From: Myxococcota bacterium | Lineage (GTDB): Bacteria > Myxococcota_A > UBA9160 > UBA4427 | Direction of reading: 5' to 3' | DNA: 64,000 bases | NCBI GenBank assembly: GCA_028278345.1 | Contig: JANQEL010000220.1 | Location: 1 to 64,000, forward strand | Shown here: positions 7,641 through 15,907 of the stretch, one piece after another | How the letters are laid out: the number at the start of each line of letters is the position of its first letter | Numbering within the stretch: position 1 is the first letter of the stretch | The notes under the pieces: generated by a model | The model's database searches: none | Told to the model about the DNA's origin: nothing | Seen by the model: only the letters and a program-made list of their open reading frames with translations | Program-made: the position numbers and the translations under genes

Positions 7641-9998
7641 ATGGATTGGCTCGCACCGTCCGTCTTCGCTTCGATCGCGATCGCCCTGACCCTCGCGAGC
7701 ATCGCCTCGCGGCGCATCCGGGTCGGACCTTCGGGCGATTGGGTGGTCGCGTGGATCGCCCTCACCCTGCGCGGAGTCGGCCTCGAGTTTCCCGTCGCCG
7801 ACCACGTAGGCGAAGCCTTCGCAGCATTCGCAACACCACTGTTCGCCGTGATGCTGCTGAGCGGTGCCTTCCGCTACGCGAACCGCCCGGTGCCTCGCAC
7901 CCTCGAACCGTTGGCCTTCGTGTTGGGCGTAGTCGGGGGAACCGCGACGCTGATCGGCAACCCCATTACCGCCCATGCGATCACCCTCGCCGTGCTTCCT
8001 TTCCTCTGTGCCTTCGCGGCTGGCGTGGTCGTGCCCGCCGCGGCGCGCCACGGCACGATCCTGCAACAGCTGCTGGCCCCGGGGCTCGTGATCATCGGCC
8101 TCGTGCTCGCGATCGACGGTTTCGCGGGCATCGCGGCGTGGGGTAGCTGGGATCCCGTCACTGTCTGGCTCGTCGCCGGGCTTCCCATCGGCACGCTACA
8201 GTTCGCCGGTGTCTTCGAGTTGGTGGGGCAGCGACTCACCCAGACCTCCCTCGAACGCGATCGCAACGCCGCCGCCCTCGCGCGCACCGTCGCGAAGCTC
8301 CAGGTGGCCCACAGCGACATGGAGGCGCGCGTCGCCGAGCGAACGGCCCAGCTGCGCGAAGAGATCGGCGTGCGGCGCAAGGTCGAGGCCGCGTTGCGCG
8401 ACAACGAAGCGCACTACCGCAAGGTCACTTCGCTGATGACCGACTTCAACTATGCGGCGCGCGCACGCCACGACGGTTCGCGCGAGGTCGTGTGGTTGAG
8501 TGGCAACCTCCCCGACGACCTCACCCGCGAGGACGAAACGAAGCGACGCCTGGGTCGCCTGCGTTGGCATCGCCTGATCGTCCCCGAAGATCGCGACGAG
8601 ATGGCCGCCTGTGCCCAACGCGCGATGGCGGGAGAGCTGGCGGAGTTCGAAGTGCGTCTCGCCCCCGACCCCCATCACACCGGCGAAGGTTCCGAGGAGG
8701 TGCGCTGGGTGCGCGGACGCATGATGTCCGAACCCATCGGCGACGACGGCGACATGATGCTCTACGCGACGGGCCGCGACGTCACCGCCGAGATCCAGGC
8801 CGAACGCGAATACGAACGGATGCGCGACCGCGTACGAGAGGGCCAACGTCTCGAGAGCCTCGGTGCACTGGCGCGCGGCGTCGCCCACGACTTCAACAAC
8901 CTGTTGAACGTGATCCTCGGCAACGCGGCGATCATCTCCGAAGACGTGGTGGCGGGCTCACCCCTGCGCGAACGCGCCGATCGAATCCGAAGGTCGGCGC
9001 GCTACGCGGCCGACATCGCCTCGCAGATGCTCACCTATTCGGGTACGGCGTCGGTCACTCCCGAACCCATCGACCTCACCGCCCTGGTTTCCGAGATGAG
9101 CGAACTCATCGAGAGCGGCACCGGGGAGCGCCTGGCGTTGGAACTCAAGCTCGACAGCGAACTCCCGCGTATCCGGGGAGATCGCGCGCAGCTTCGCCAG
9201 GTGATCCTGAACCTCATCACCAACGCGTCGGAAGCGATGGGCGAAGCCGGTGGACGCCTGCAGCTCCACACCGGGCTCACCCGGGTCGACGAGCGACCGG
9301 TACCGGGGCTGCTGCCGGGCACCGAACTCGAAGCCGGCGAATACGTCTACCTCGAAGTCGAAGACAACGGCCCCGGGCTCGACGAGGAGACCCGGGCGCG
9401 CGTCTTCGATCCCTTCTTCTCGACGAAGCTTTCGGGTCGCGGACTCGGGCTCGCGGTGGTGCACGGCATCGCGCGCGCCCACGATGCCGCGATCGCGCTC
9501 ACCAGCGAACCGGGGGTGGGCACCCGCTTCCGTGTCTTCTTCCCTGTTCTCTCGAGTTCGGCCGGTGAAGCCTCGGAACAGGACGGCCTCCAGGTCGTCG
9601 AGGCGGCGGCCGTGGGCGTCGCGGGCAGCATCCTCGTGATCGACGACGACGATGCGATTCGCGAACTCGCCGAGGTGGTGTTGCATCGCGCGGGTTACGA
9701 CGTGCTCGTGGCCAGTGGCGGGATCGAGGGGGTCGAGCTCTTCTCGAAGAATCGCGAGAAGATCGCGGCGGTGCTGGTCGACATCTGGATGCCCGACCTC
9801 GCCGGGGACGTCGTGCTCGAGCGCATCCGCGAGCTCAACCCCGACGTGCCGGCGATCGTATCGAGCGGCTACGCGGACAAGATCACCCGCGATCGCATCG
9901 CGTGCGAACACCGCGTACGCATCTTGAGCAAGCCCTACGAGCCGGGCGCGCTGATCGACTGCATGCGCGACCTGCTACGGGAGAGTCAGCCGCGTTGA
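7641..9998 (+). CDS. membrane-bound hybrid histidine kinase with PAS and receiver domains
   Basis: This 785-residue sensor kinase has an N-terminal block of about six or seven transmembrane helices (residues 5-195) and a coiled-coil linker (about 200-255). Next come a PAS-like domain (about 260-380), then HisKA with the phospho-acceptor His near 416 in VAHDFNN. The HATPase domain shows NLITNASEAMGE, DNGPGLDEE, FDPFFSTK and GRGLGLAVV. The C-terminal receiver domain has its Asp near 714 in VLVDIWMPD and its Lys in LSKPYEPG. The kinase type is NtrB/HWE-like, with His followed by DFNN. I chose ATG 7641 because AAAAGGAG at 7627-7633 is seven bases upstream; ATG 7635 is almost on top of it. No separate response-regulator output gene is adjacent. 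Confidence 0.9.
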   Translation: MDWLAPSVFASIAIALTLASIASRRIRVGPSGDWVVAWIALTLRGVGLEFPVADHVGEAFAAFATPLFAVMLLSGAFRYANRPVPRTLEPLAFVLGVVGGTATLIGNPITAHAITLAVLPFLCAFAAGVVVPAAARHGTILQQLLAPGLVIIGLVLAIDGFAGIAAWGSWDPVTVWLVAGLPIGTLQFAGVFELVGQRLTQTSLERDRNAAALARTVAKLQVAHSDMEARVAERTAQLREEIGVRRKVEAALRDNEAHYRKVTSLMTDFNYAARARHDGSREVVWLSGNLPDDLTREDETKRRLGRLRWHRLIVPEDRDEMAACAQRAMAGELAEFEVRLAPDPHHTGEGSEEVRWVRGRMMSEPIGDDGDMMLYATGRDVTAEIQAEREYERMRDRVREGQRLESLGALARGVAHDFNNLLNVILGNAAIISEDVVAGSPLRERADRIRRSARYAADIASQMLTYSGTASVTPEPIDLTALVSEMSELIESGTGERLALELKLDSELPRIRGDRAQLRQVILNLITNASEAMGEAGGRLQLHTGLTRVDERPVPGLLPGTELEAGEYVYLEVEDNGPGLDEETRARVFDPFFSTKLSGRGLGLAVVHGIARAHDAAIALTSEPGVGTRFRVFFPVLSSSAGEASEQDGLQVVEAAAVGVAGSILVIDDDDAIRELAEVVLHRAGYDVLVASGGIEGVELFSKNREKIAAVLVDIWMPDLAGDVVLERIRELNPDVPAIVSSGYADKITRDRIACEHRVRILSKPYEPGALIDCMRDLLRESQPR

Positions 9999-11455
9999 AG
10001 CCGCGACGCTCTCGGGTTCTCTTCCGCTCATTGGGGTTCGCGCTCGCGCTGGCGGGGGTGCTCTCGCTCGGCTGCGACGAAACCGTCGAGCGCGAAGCAA
10101 AGCCCTTGATTCGCCCCTTGAACGTTGCGCTCGTCGTACTCGATACGACGCGCGCGGATGCGGTCGAAGGCTATGGTGCCCGCAACGCCAACGCGGGTGC
10201 GCCCGCACACACACCGACCATCGCCCGCCTCGCCCGCGAAGGAGCGCTCTTCGAGAACGCGCGAACCACTTCGGCGTGGACCCTGCCCTCCCACGGCTCG
10301 ATCTTCACCGCGCGCTTCCCATCACGACACGGTGCGCACGCCGAAGGCGATGCCATCGCGAGCGAGCTCACCACCCTCGGCGACCTGCTCGGTCGCACCC
10401 ATGCCGCGGCGGGCTTTTCCGAGAACCCCCACATCGTCGAGGCCCGCGGTTTCGCGCGCGGCTTCGATCACTTCGAAGAGACCTGGCGCGAACCCCACGC
10501 GCGCGACGCTTCGCCCCCCACCGAAGAACGCGTGGCGCAGTGGCTCGCGGCCCGTGACCGCGAAGAGCCATGGTTCCTCTTCATCAACCTGATGACACCC
10601 CACTTGCCCTACGCACCTCCCGACCGCTACGTCGAGCGCTTCGCGCCGACCCTCTCGCCCGAAATCGTGGAGAACTTTCGCAGCGTGGAAGAGGGACACG
10701 CCCGCATGCAGATCATGGGGCAGCTGGGCTTCAAGCGGATCGACTTCTCGATTCTGCGCGCCCTCTACCGCGCCGACGTCGCCTGGGCGGACGAACGCCT
10801 GGGCGACATCGTGAAGCTGCTCGAACGCGCGGACGATCTCGACGACACACTCCTGATCGTCGTCTCCGATCACGGCGAGAACATCGGCCACCACGGCCTG
10901 ATGGAGCACCAGTTCTGTCTCTATGAGAGCCTGTTGCGCGTACCCCTGGTCGTGCGTTGGCCCGAGGGTTTCGAACCGGGCAGCGTGCGCAGCGACGACG
11001 TCCAACTCGTCGACCTGCTCCCGACGATCCTCGAGGCCCTCGACTGGCCGCGCGAGGAGTGGCCCGTCGTCGAAGGACGGAGCCTGATCGCCGATCCAGC
11101 CGAACGCGAACCGCGCCCCGTATACGCCGAACTGATGCGACCCATCGCACAGGAGCCGCTCTACCGCGCGATCGACGAGGAGTTCGACTTCGCGCCCTTC
11201 CTGCGCCGACTCAAGTCGATCCAGGTGGGAAACCTCAAGCTGATCGCTTCGGAGAACGGCGAAGCCGAACTCTACGATCTCGCGCGCGATCCCGGCGAGC
11301 GCGTCGATCTCGCCCGGCAGCGTCCAGAAGACGTTGAGCGTCTGCGCGCACAGCTCCTCGAATGGTCGGGAGGCTGGGAGCCGCGACGCGGTGATGAGGC
11401 GGCGATCGACGACGAAACCCGCGAAGCGCTGCGCGCCCTGGGTTACGCGGAATAG
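9995..11455 (+). CDS. sulfatase/alkaline-phosphatase-fold lipoprotein, non-canonical nucleophile motif
   Basis: The start TTG 9995 overlaps the kinase stop (TTGA), suggesting translational coupling. This start gives a lipoprotein signal with lipobox VLSLGC (Cys27). The 486-residue body has the metal-site strand LNVALVVLDTTRAD (Asp50) and the distal SDHGENIGHHGLMEH segment of the sulfatase family. At the place of the C/S-x-P-x-R sulfatase motif it has T-L-P-S-H (residues 96-100). Formylglycine formation from Cys or Ser is therefore not possible, and a Thr nucleophile is likely, as in phosphodiesterase and phosphotransferase members of the superfamily. It could be a periplasmic phosphodiesterase or phospho-headgroup transferase rather than a sulfatase. 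Confidence 0.8.
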   Translation: MKPRRSRVLFRSLGFALALAGVLSLGCDETVEREAKPLIRPLNVALVVLDTTRADAVEGYGARNANAGAPAHTPTIARLAREGALFENARTTSAWTLPSHGSIFTARFPSRHGAHAEGDAIASELTTLGDLLGRTHAAAGFSENPHIVEARGFARGFDHFEETWREPHARDASPPTEERVAQWLAARDREEPWFLFINLMTPHLPYAPPDRYVERFAPTLSPEIVENFRSVEEGHARMQIMGQLGFKRIDFSILRALYRADVAWADERLGDIVKLLERADDLDDTLLIVVSDHGENIGHHGLMEHQFCLYESLLRVPLVVRWPEGFEPGSVRSDDVQLVDLLPTILEALDWPREEWPVVEGRSLIADPAEREPRPVYAELMRPIAQEPLYRAIDEEFDFAPFLRRLKSIQVGNLKLIASENGEAELYDLARDPGERVDLARQRPEDVERLRAQLLEWSGGWEPRRGDEAAIDDETREALRALGYAE

Positions 11456-11476
11456 CTCGCCGGCGCGAGCGCGAGA

Positions 11477-11908
11477 TCAGTCGTCGTCGGAATTCGGCAG
11501 GTGTGCGTCTTCGTGACCGAGCACGAACTCGTCGAAGCGCGGCAGCTCGTCGTGGAGCTCGACCCAGGGCGCCTTCGAACCCACCATCATGTGGAAGGCG
11601 GGGCGCACGCGCGGATCTCCTTCGATCGTGCCCGCCGGGATCGGAACGCCGGGCCGCCCGGGGCTCGGAGCCGGCACCGAAGATCCACACACCGAACAGA
11701 AGCCGCGGAAGTTTCCGGGTGAAGACTCGAAGCGTTCGACCAGGCTCGCGCCCGACACGTATTCGAAGTCTTCGGGCTTCACCTGGGCGAAGACGCCGAA
11801 CGAAGTGCCCGTCTGCTTCCGGCAGAGCGAGCAGTGGCAGATGTTCATGAATGCCACCTTGCGCGCTTCGTAGCGAACTCCACCGCAAAGGCAGGCGCCC
11901 CGAATCAC
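11477..11908 (-). CDS. GFA-family (CENP-V/GFA) zinc protein
   Basis: This 143-residue protein has the GFA zinc motifs: CLCGG near residue 6, CHCSLCRKQTG at about 25-35 and CSVCGS at about 71-76. The family is named after glutathione-dependent formaldehyde-activating enzyme, but most members have unknown substrates. Its ATG overlaps the stop of the crotonase gene (ATGA), and it is the last gene of a five-gene minus-strand operon. The tail is acidic (HEDAHLPNSDDD). Confidence 0.9.
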   Translation of the reverse strand: MIRGACLCGGVRYEARKVAFMNICHCSLCRKQTGTSFGVFAQVKPEDFEYVSGASLVERFESSPGNFRGFCSVCGSSVPAPSPGRPGVPIPAGTIEGDPRVRPAFHMMVGSKAPWVELHDELPRFDEFVLGHEDAHLPNSDDD

Positions 11909-12654
11909 TTCTTTTCCCGCTGCGCGCGAAGCTCAGCGCTGGCGCGCTGCTCGTTCGCCATCGCCGCTTCCATGTTGCTCGCCAGGCCTTCGCGCAGGAT
12001 GCGCTTCGCCCGGGCGACGACCGCGGGGTCGTGGGCGGCGATGCGGGCCGCGGTCTCGCGCACGATCTTGTTCAGGTCCTGGGGGGCGACGACCTGATTC
12101 ACCAGCCCGATCTCGAGTGCTTCCTCCGCGCTGAACGTCCGCGCGGTCAGCACGAGTTCCTGTGCCTTCGCCATCCCGACGAGTTGGGGAAGCAGGTGAC
12201 TCGCACCGAGCCCCGGCAGGATGCCGAGCTTCGCGAAGGTGAGGCCGAGCTTCGCACCCGCCGCCGCGATGCGCAGATCGCAGGGCAGCGTCATCGTGAT
12301 CCCGACCCCGATCGCATAGCCGTTGATGGCAGCGATCACGGGCTTCTCACAGGCCACGATGTCGAGGGGGAGCTTTCGCAGGAAATCCTCTTCACCGAGC
12401 TTCTGCGCGTCGCCTCCCGACTCGGCCTGCTTCGCGAACGAGGCCTTCAGGGCATCGAGGTCGACCCCCGCGCAGAAGCCGCGCCCCGCACCCGTGACGA
12501 CGATCACCCGAACGGCGTCGTCTCCACGCGCTTTGGCAAAGGCCGCCACCACCTCATCGCCCATCTCGGGCATGTAGGCGTTGAGCTTGTCGGGACGATT
12601 CAGGGTGATGGTCGCGATCGCGTCTTCGACTTCGTAGAGGATGTGCTCGTACAC
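11905..12654 (-). CDS. enoyl-CoA hydratase/isomerase (crotonase) family protein
   Basis: This is a crotonase-fold protein of 249 residues from GTG 12654. It shows the ITLNRPDKLNA start, the oxyanion-hole segment VVTGAGRGFCAGVDL, a second hydratase segment GILPGLGASHLLP and the C-terminal EGLASNMEAAMANEQ helix. I chose GTG 12654 because a perfect GGAGG (12665-12661) lies six bases upstream. The longer GTG at 12675 lies inside the previous gene. The likely role is hydration, isomerisation or C-C cleavage of a CoA ester. It lies one base after the upstream crotonase stop, so the two are translationally linked. Confidence 0.9.
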   Translation of the reverse strand: MYEHILYEVEDAIATITLNRPDKLNAYMPEMGDEVVAAFAKARGDDAVRVIVVTGAGRGFCAGVDLDALKASFAKQAESGGDAQKLGEEDFLRKLPLDIVACEKPVIAAINGYAIGVGITMTLPCDLRIAAAGAKLGLTFAKLGILPGLGASHLLPQLVGMAKAQELVLTARTFSAEEALEIGLVNQVVAPQDLNKIVRETAARIAAHDPAVVARAKRILREGLASNMEAAMANEQRASAELRAQREKK

Positions 12655-12655
12655 C

Positions 12656-13477
12656 TCAGTCCTCCGAGGTGTCACTGTAGGGCGCCCAAGCGGGCTTGCG
12701 CTTCTCGACGAATGCGCGCGCGCCTTCTTCGAGATCCGGGCAGCTGTTGTGTTCGACGATGCGACGCCAGGCGTTGTCGATGCCGGCGTCGAGGCCGCCT
12801 TCGAGGCTCTCCCAGATCACCTGCTTGGTGCGCGCAAGCGCGGTCGGCGAATGCTCGGCGATCTTCGATGCGAGTTCGCGGGCGCGATCCATCAAGCGAT
12901 CCGCCGGTACCACTTCACCAACCAGGCCGAGGCGATGCGCTTCCTGCGCGCTCATTCGCTCGGAACCGCCGAGCAGGCTCATGCGCAGCACGGCTTCGAG
13001 GCCGATGCGGCGCACGAGGCCCACGGGTTCGATGCCGGCAATCAAGCCGACCTTCACGTGGGTATCGAAGAAGGTCGCGTGCTGGGCGGCCACGATGAGG
13101 TCGGCGTCGGCGACGAAATGGAGGCCGCCGCCCACCACCATCCCGTTCACCGCGGTGACCACCGGCTTCCAGCAACGGTTCTGGATCGCGGTGAGCTTGA
13201 ACCACGGCTGCTCCTCTCGCTTCATCTGCGATGCATCGCTCGAGCGCTGGGCTTCGCCGCTCGCCACGTCGGCGACGTCCATCCCGGTGCAGAGCGCCTT
13301 GTCGCCGGCACCCGTGAGAATGACACACACCACTTCGGGATCCCGCTTCACCTCGGCCCACGCGCGACCCAGCTCTTCGCCCATCTTCGCCGTGATGGCG
13401 TTGTGCCGATCCGGGCGATCGAGGGTGATCGTGGCCACCCGGGCGTCGACGCTGTAGCGAAGGGTTTCGAGTTCCAA
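12656..13477 (-). CDS. enoyl-CoA hydratase/isomerase (crotonase) family protein
   Basis: This second crotonase has 273 residues. It shows ITLDRPDRHNAIT, the oxyanion-hole motif LTGAGDKALCTGMDVADV, and KVGLIAGIEPVGLVRRIG in the active-site helix region. Between 70 and 95 it has a polar insert (SGEAQRSSDASQMKREEQPW) longer than in typical enoyl-CoA hydratases. Its paralogue follows after one base, and the DUF35 fusion gene lies 16 bases upstream. Two consecutive crotonases in one operon suggest successive steps on the same CoA-bound substrate. Confidence 0.9.
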   Translation of the reverse strand: MELETLRYSVDARVATITLDRPDRHNAITAKMGEELGRAWAEVKRDPEVVCVILTGAGDKALCTGMDVADVASGEAQRSSDASQMKREEQPWFKLTAIQNRCWKPVVTAVNGMVVGGGLHFVADADLIVAAQHATFFDTHVKVGLIAGIEPVGLVRRIGLEAVLRMSLLGGSERMSAQEAHRLGLVGEVVPADRLMDRARELASKIAEHSPTALARTKQVIWESLEGGLDAGIDNAWRRIVEHNSCPDLEEGARAFVEKRKPAWAPYSDTSED

Positions 13478-13493
13478 TGGACGCTCCGGGTTC

Positions 13494-14903
13494 TCAGGCG
13501 GGAGTCGGTGTGCCCTTCCAATAGTAGTTCGGTCGCCCGCCCCCTTCGTGGATTCGGCGGAACTCGAACTCGACGGGCAGGCCGGTCTTCACCTGATCGG
13601 GCGGGCAGTTCACCAGTTGCAGATGGATGCGTGCACCGCAGACATCCACCACGGTCACGACCGTAGGCGGATCCGGGGTCGGGAAGAAGAAGTCGAAGGT
13701 GTAGGTCACGACGTTTCCGATCTGATCCGAGAGGCGAATGGGTTCGAACTCGTCCTTGGCGAAGCAGGTCGAGCAGACGCGTTGGGCGGGGAACTGCACC
13801 GCGCCGCACTTCGTGCAGCGCTGCCCGCGAAAGCTCAGGTCGTCGTCGCGTTCGCGGAAGTGCACCGTGGCCGAGAGACCGGGGCCCTGGGCCGCCTCCC
13901 ATTCCTGGGTCTGCAGGCCGCGCGCCTTCAGGTACTTGTCGTAGTTCGCGACGCCGCGGCGCCGCTCGAGATGCCAGGCCACGCCGCGCCGCGCTTCGAG
14001 CTTCTCGCTCGCCGCCGTTGCCTCGAAAGTCAGCGCGTCGGCCCCATCGCCGTAGTTCGCGACCAGCAGCGCATCGCCCGGGCGCGCGCTTTCGAGCGCG
14101 GCGACGAGTTGCAGCGGTGCGAAGGCCGCCCCCGCGTTGCCGAGGCGCCCGAACATCGCGTCGCCCAGGCCTTCGCGCGAAACCCCGAGCGCGCGTGCAA
14201 CGCCAGCGTGGCTGCGCGCGTCCGGAGCGTAGAGGCAGACCCGCGCGAAGGCGTCGATCGCGCTCCCACTCTTCTCGAGCAGGCCCTGCACGGCATCGAC
14301 AACGCGCGGCGTATAACCCTCCTGGACGACGAAGCGGTCTTCCCAGCTGTGCACGAAGGGGTCGCCTTCGACACGCCACAGGTCGACGATCGCGTCGGAG
14401 ACGAAGTGGCTCGCCCCGATCGTGGCCACCACGTCGTCCGCCGAAACCAGGAACGCCGCGGCGCCGTCGCCGCCATTGCGTTCGAGCCCCGAGCCGGGTG
14501 CACCCGTACGCGCATCGCTCACGACGACGAGCACGTTGCGCGCCGAGCCGGCGGCAACCGAATCGGCTGCGGTGCGCAACGCCGTCGTTCCGGCCCGCAG
14601 CGAACTCGACACGTCGGCCGCCTGGATGTCGCCGCGCAGATCGAGGGCGCGCGCGATCAACGCCGCCCCCTGCTTCTCGCGGAAGGGATAGGTGGTCGAA
14701 GCGAAGAGCACCGAATCGACGATGCCCCGATCGAAGCCGCGCAAGCAGTTCACCGCCGCCGTCACCGCCATGGTGACGCTGTCTTCGTCGTTCCAGGCGA
14801 CGGCCTTCTCGGGCCCGCCTTCCTTTGCGGCCCGGCCACCGATCGCACCCAGCGCCAGCCGCGTCGGCGGGATGTAGGCCGCGTATGAACGGATTCCAAC
14901 CAC
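13494..14903 (-). CDS. HMG-CoA-synthase-like thiolase-fold domain fused to a DUF35 zinc-ribbon/OB domain
   Basis: Residues 1-330 match the archaeal-type HMG-CoA synthase/KAS III fold (VGIRSYAAYIPP start; YGDGADALTF near the end). Residues 355-465 are a DUF35 domain, with a zinc ribbon of four Cys in CTKCGAVQFPAQRVCSTC and then an OB fold. In archaeal HMG-CoA synthase the catalytic Cys precedes the KAGT segment. Here the segment reads DVSSSLRAGTTAL and has no Cys at that place. A standard Cys-based condensation is therefore unlikely. A decarboxylase, aldolase or scaffold role, as in Ltp2/DUF35 aldolases, is an inference. It lies 10 bases after the SDR gene in the five-gene operon. Confidence 0.8.
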   Translation of the reverse strand: MVGIRSYAAYIPPTRLALGAIGGRAAKEGGPEKAVAWNDEDSVTMAVTAAVNCLRGFDRGIVDSVLFASTTYPFREKQGAALIARALDLRGDIQAADVSSSLRAGTTALRTAADSVAAGSARNVLVVVSDARTGAPGSGLERNGGDGAAAFLVSADDVVATIGASHFVSDAIVDLWRVEGDPFVHSWEDRFVVQEGYTPRVVDAVQGLLEKSGSAIDAFARVCLYAPDARSHAGVARALGVSREGLGDAMFGRLGNAGAAFAPLQLVAALESARPGDALLVANYGDGADALTFEATAASEKLEARRGVAWHLERRRGVANYDKYLKARGLQTQEWEAAQGPGLSATVHFRERDDDLSFRGQRCTKCGAVQFPAQRVCSTCFAKDEFEPIRLSDQIGNVVTYTFDFFFPTPDPPTVVTVVDVCGARIHLQLVNCPPDQVKTGLPVEFEFRRIHEGGGRPNYYWKGTPTPA

Positions 14904-14913
14904 GCGGAGGCTC

Positions 14914-15804
14914 TCAGCGACCCGGCGGCTTGATGCCGTCGTGGAACGGATAGGGGTTCTTCATCAGACCGACGGGCTCGAGTTCCTTGCGCATGTGGGT
15001 TTCGAAGTGCGCGACCAGATCGTCGACGCCCCAACCGCCGTCCTTGTACATCGCGTTGCCGTAGGCGGGTTGCTCGAGGATGACGACGCGTTCGCCGCCG
15101 GTACCGAAGATCTGCCCCGACACCCAGTTCGCGTGGTCGCTGCAGAGGAAGGCTACGAAGGCCCCGTTGCGCGTGGGGTCGATGAAGGGGAGTTCGACCT
15201 CCTTGCCGTCGGCGCCGCGATAGGTGCTCGACATCCGCGTCGAACCCGTGGGCGAGATCGCGTTCACGCGAATGCCTGCGCGCGCGAGTTCGAGGGCCCA
15301 GGTGTAGGTCATCGAAGCGATCGCGCCCTTGGAGGCGGCGTAGTTGGTCTGCCCGAAGTTGCCGAAGTGCGCGGCCGAAACCGTATTGACGATCGCCCCG
15401 CCCGTGCCCTGCTCCTTCATGCGCCGCGCTCCTTCCTGGCTGCACATGAAGGTGCCGGCCTGGTGGACCATCACGACCGACATGAACTCTTCGTCGCTCA
15501 TCTTGAGGAAGGTGCGGTCGCGCACGTTGCCCGCGTTGTTCACGACCGCGTGGACCGCGCCGAACTCGTCGACGCATTGGGCGATCAGCGCGGCGGCGCC
15601 TTCGCGCGTCGAGATGTCGCTCGAATTCGGCGTGGCCTTGCCGCCGGCCTGGGCGATCTCCTCGACGACCTTCGCCGCTTCGTCGGCGTCGAGGTCGTTC
15701 ACCACGACGGCCGCGCCCTGTTCGGCGAGATGCAGGCAATGACCGCGTCCGATACCGCGACCGCCGCCCGTCACCACTGCGGCCTTGCCGTCGAGAATTC
15801 CCAT
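14914..15804 (-). CDS. SDR, (3R)-hydroxyacyl-CoA dehydrogenase-like
   Basis: This 296-residue SDR starts MGILDGKAAVVTGGGRGIG. It has the cofactor motif TGGGRGIG, VNDLDADEA at the coenzyme-specificity loop (Asp, favouring NAD), NNAGNVRD, and catalytic Ser/Tyr/Lys in VSAAHFGNFGQTNYAASKG. This pattern is close to the hydroxyacyl-CoA dehydrogenase domain of peroxisomal multifunctional enzyme 2. It is the first gene of the operon that continues with the DUF35 fusion and two crotonases, which fits a beta-oxidation-like route. Confidence 0.9.
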   Translation of the reverse strand: MGILDGKAAVVTGGGRGIGRGHCLHLAEQGAAVVVNDLDADEAAKVVEEIAQAGGKATPNSSDISTREGAAALIAQCVDEFGAVHAVVNNAGNVRDRTFLKMSDEEFMSVVMVHQAGTFMCSQEGARRMKEQGTGGAIVNTVSAAHFGNFGQTNYAASKGAIASMTYTWALELARAGIRVNAISPTGSTRMSSTYRGADGKEVELPFIDPTRNGAFVAFLCSDHANWVSGQIFGTGGERVVILEQPAYGNAMYKDGGWGVDDLVAHFETHMRKELEPVGLMKNPYPFHDGIKPPGR

Positions 15805-15907
15805 CTTGTCGACCCCTGATTGAAATCGAGGTCACGGTAGGTAAGCGCTTGTCGAGCGTCAAAGCGCTGCGAAGGTCGTCGAGGAACGCGAGTCCTGCCC
15901 CGGGCTG

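Noticed and set aside
12655-12675. Upstream GTG start (12675) for the crotonase at 11905
   Set aside because: It lies within the preceding gene, while GTG 12654 has a perfectly spaced GGAGG.
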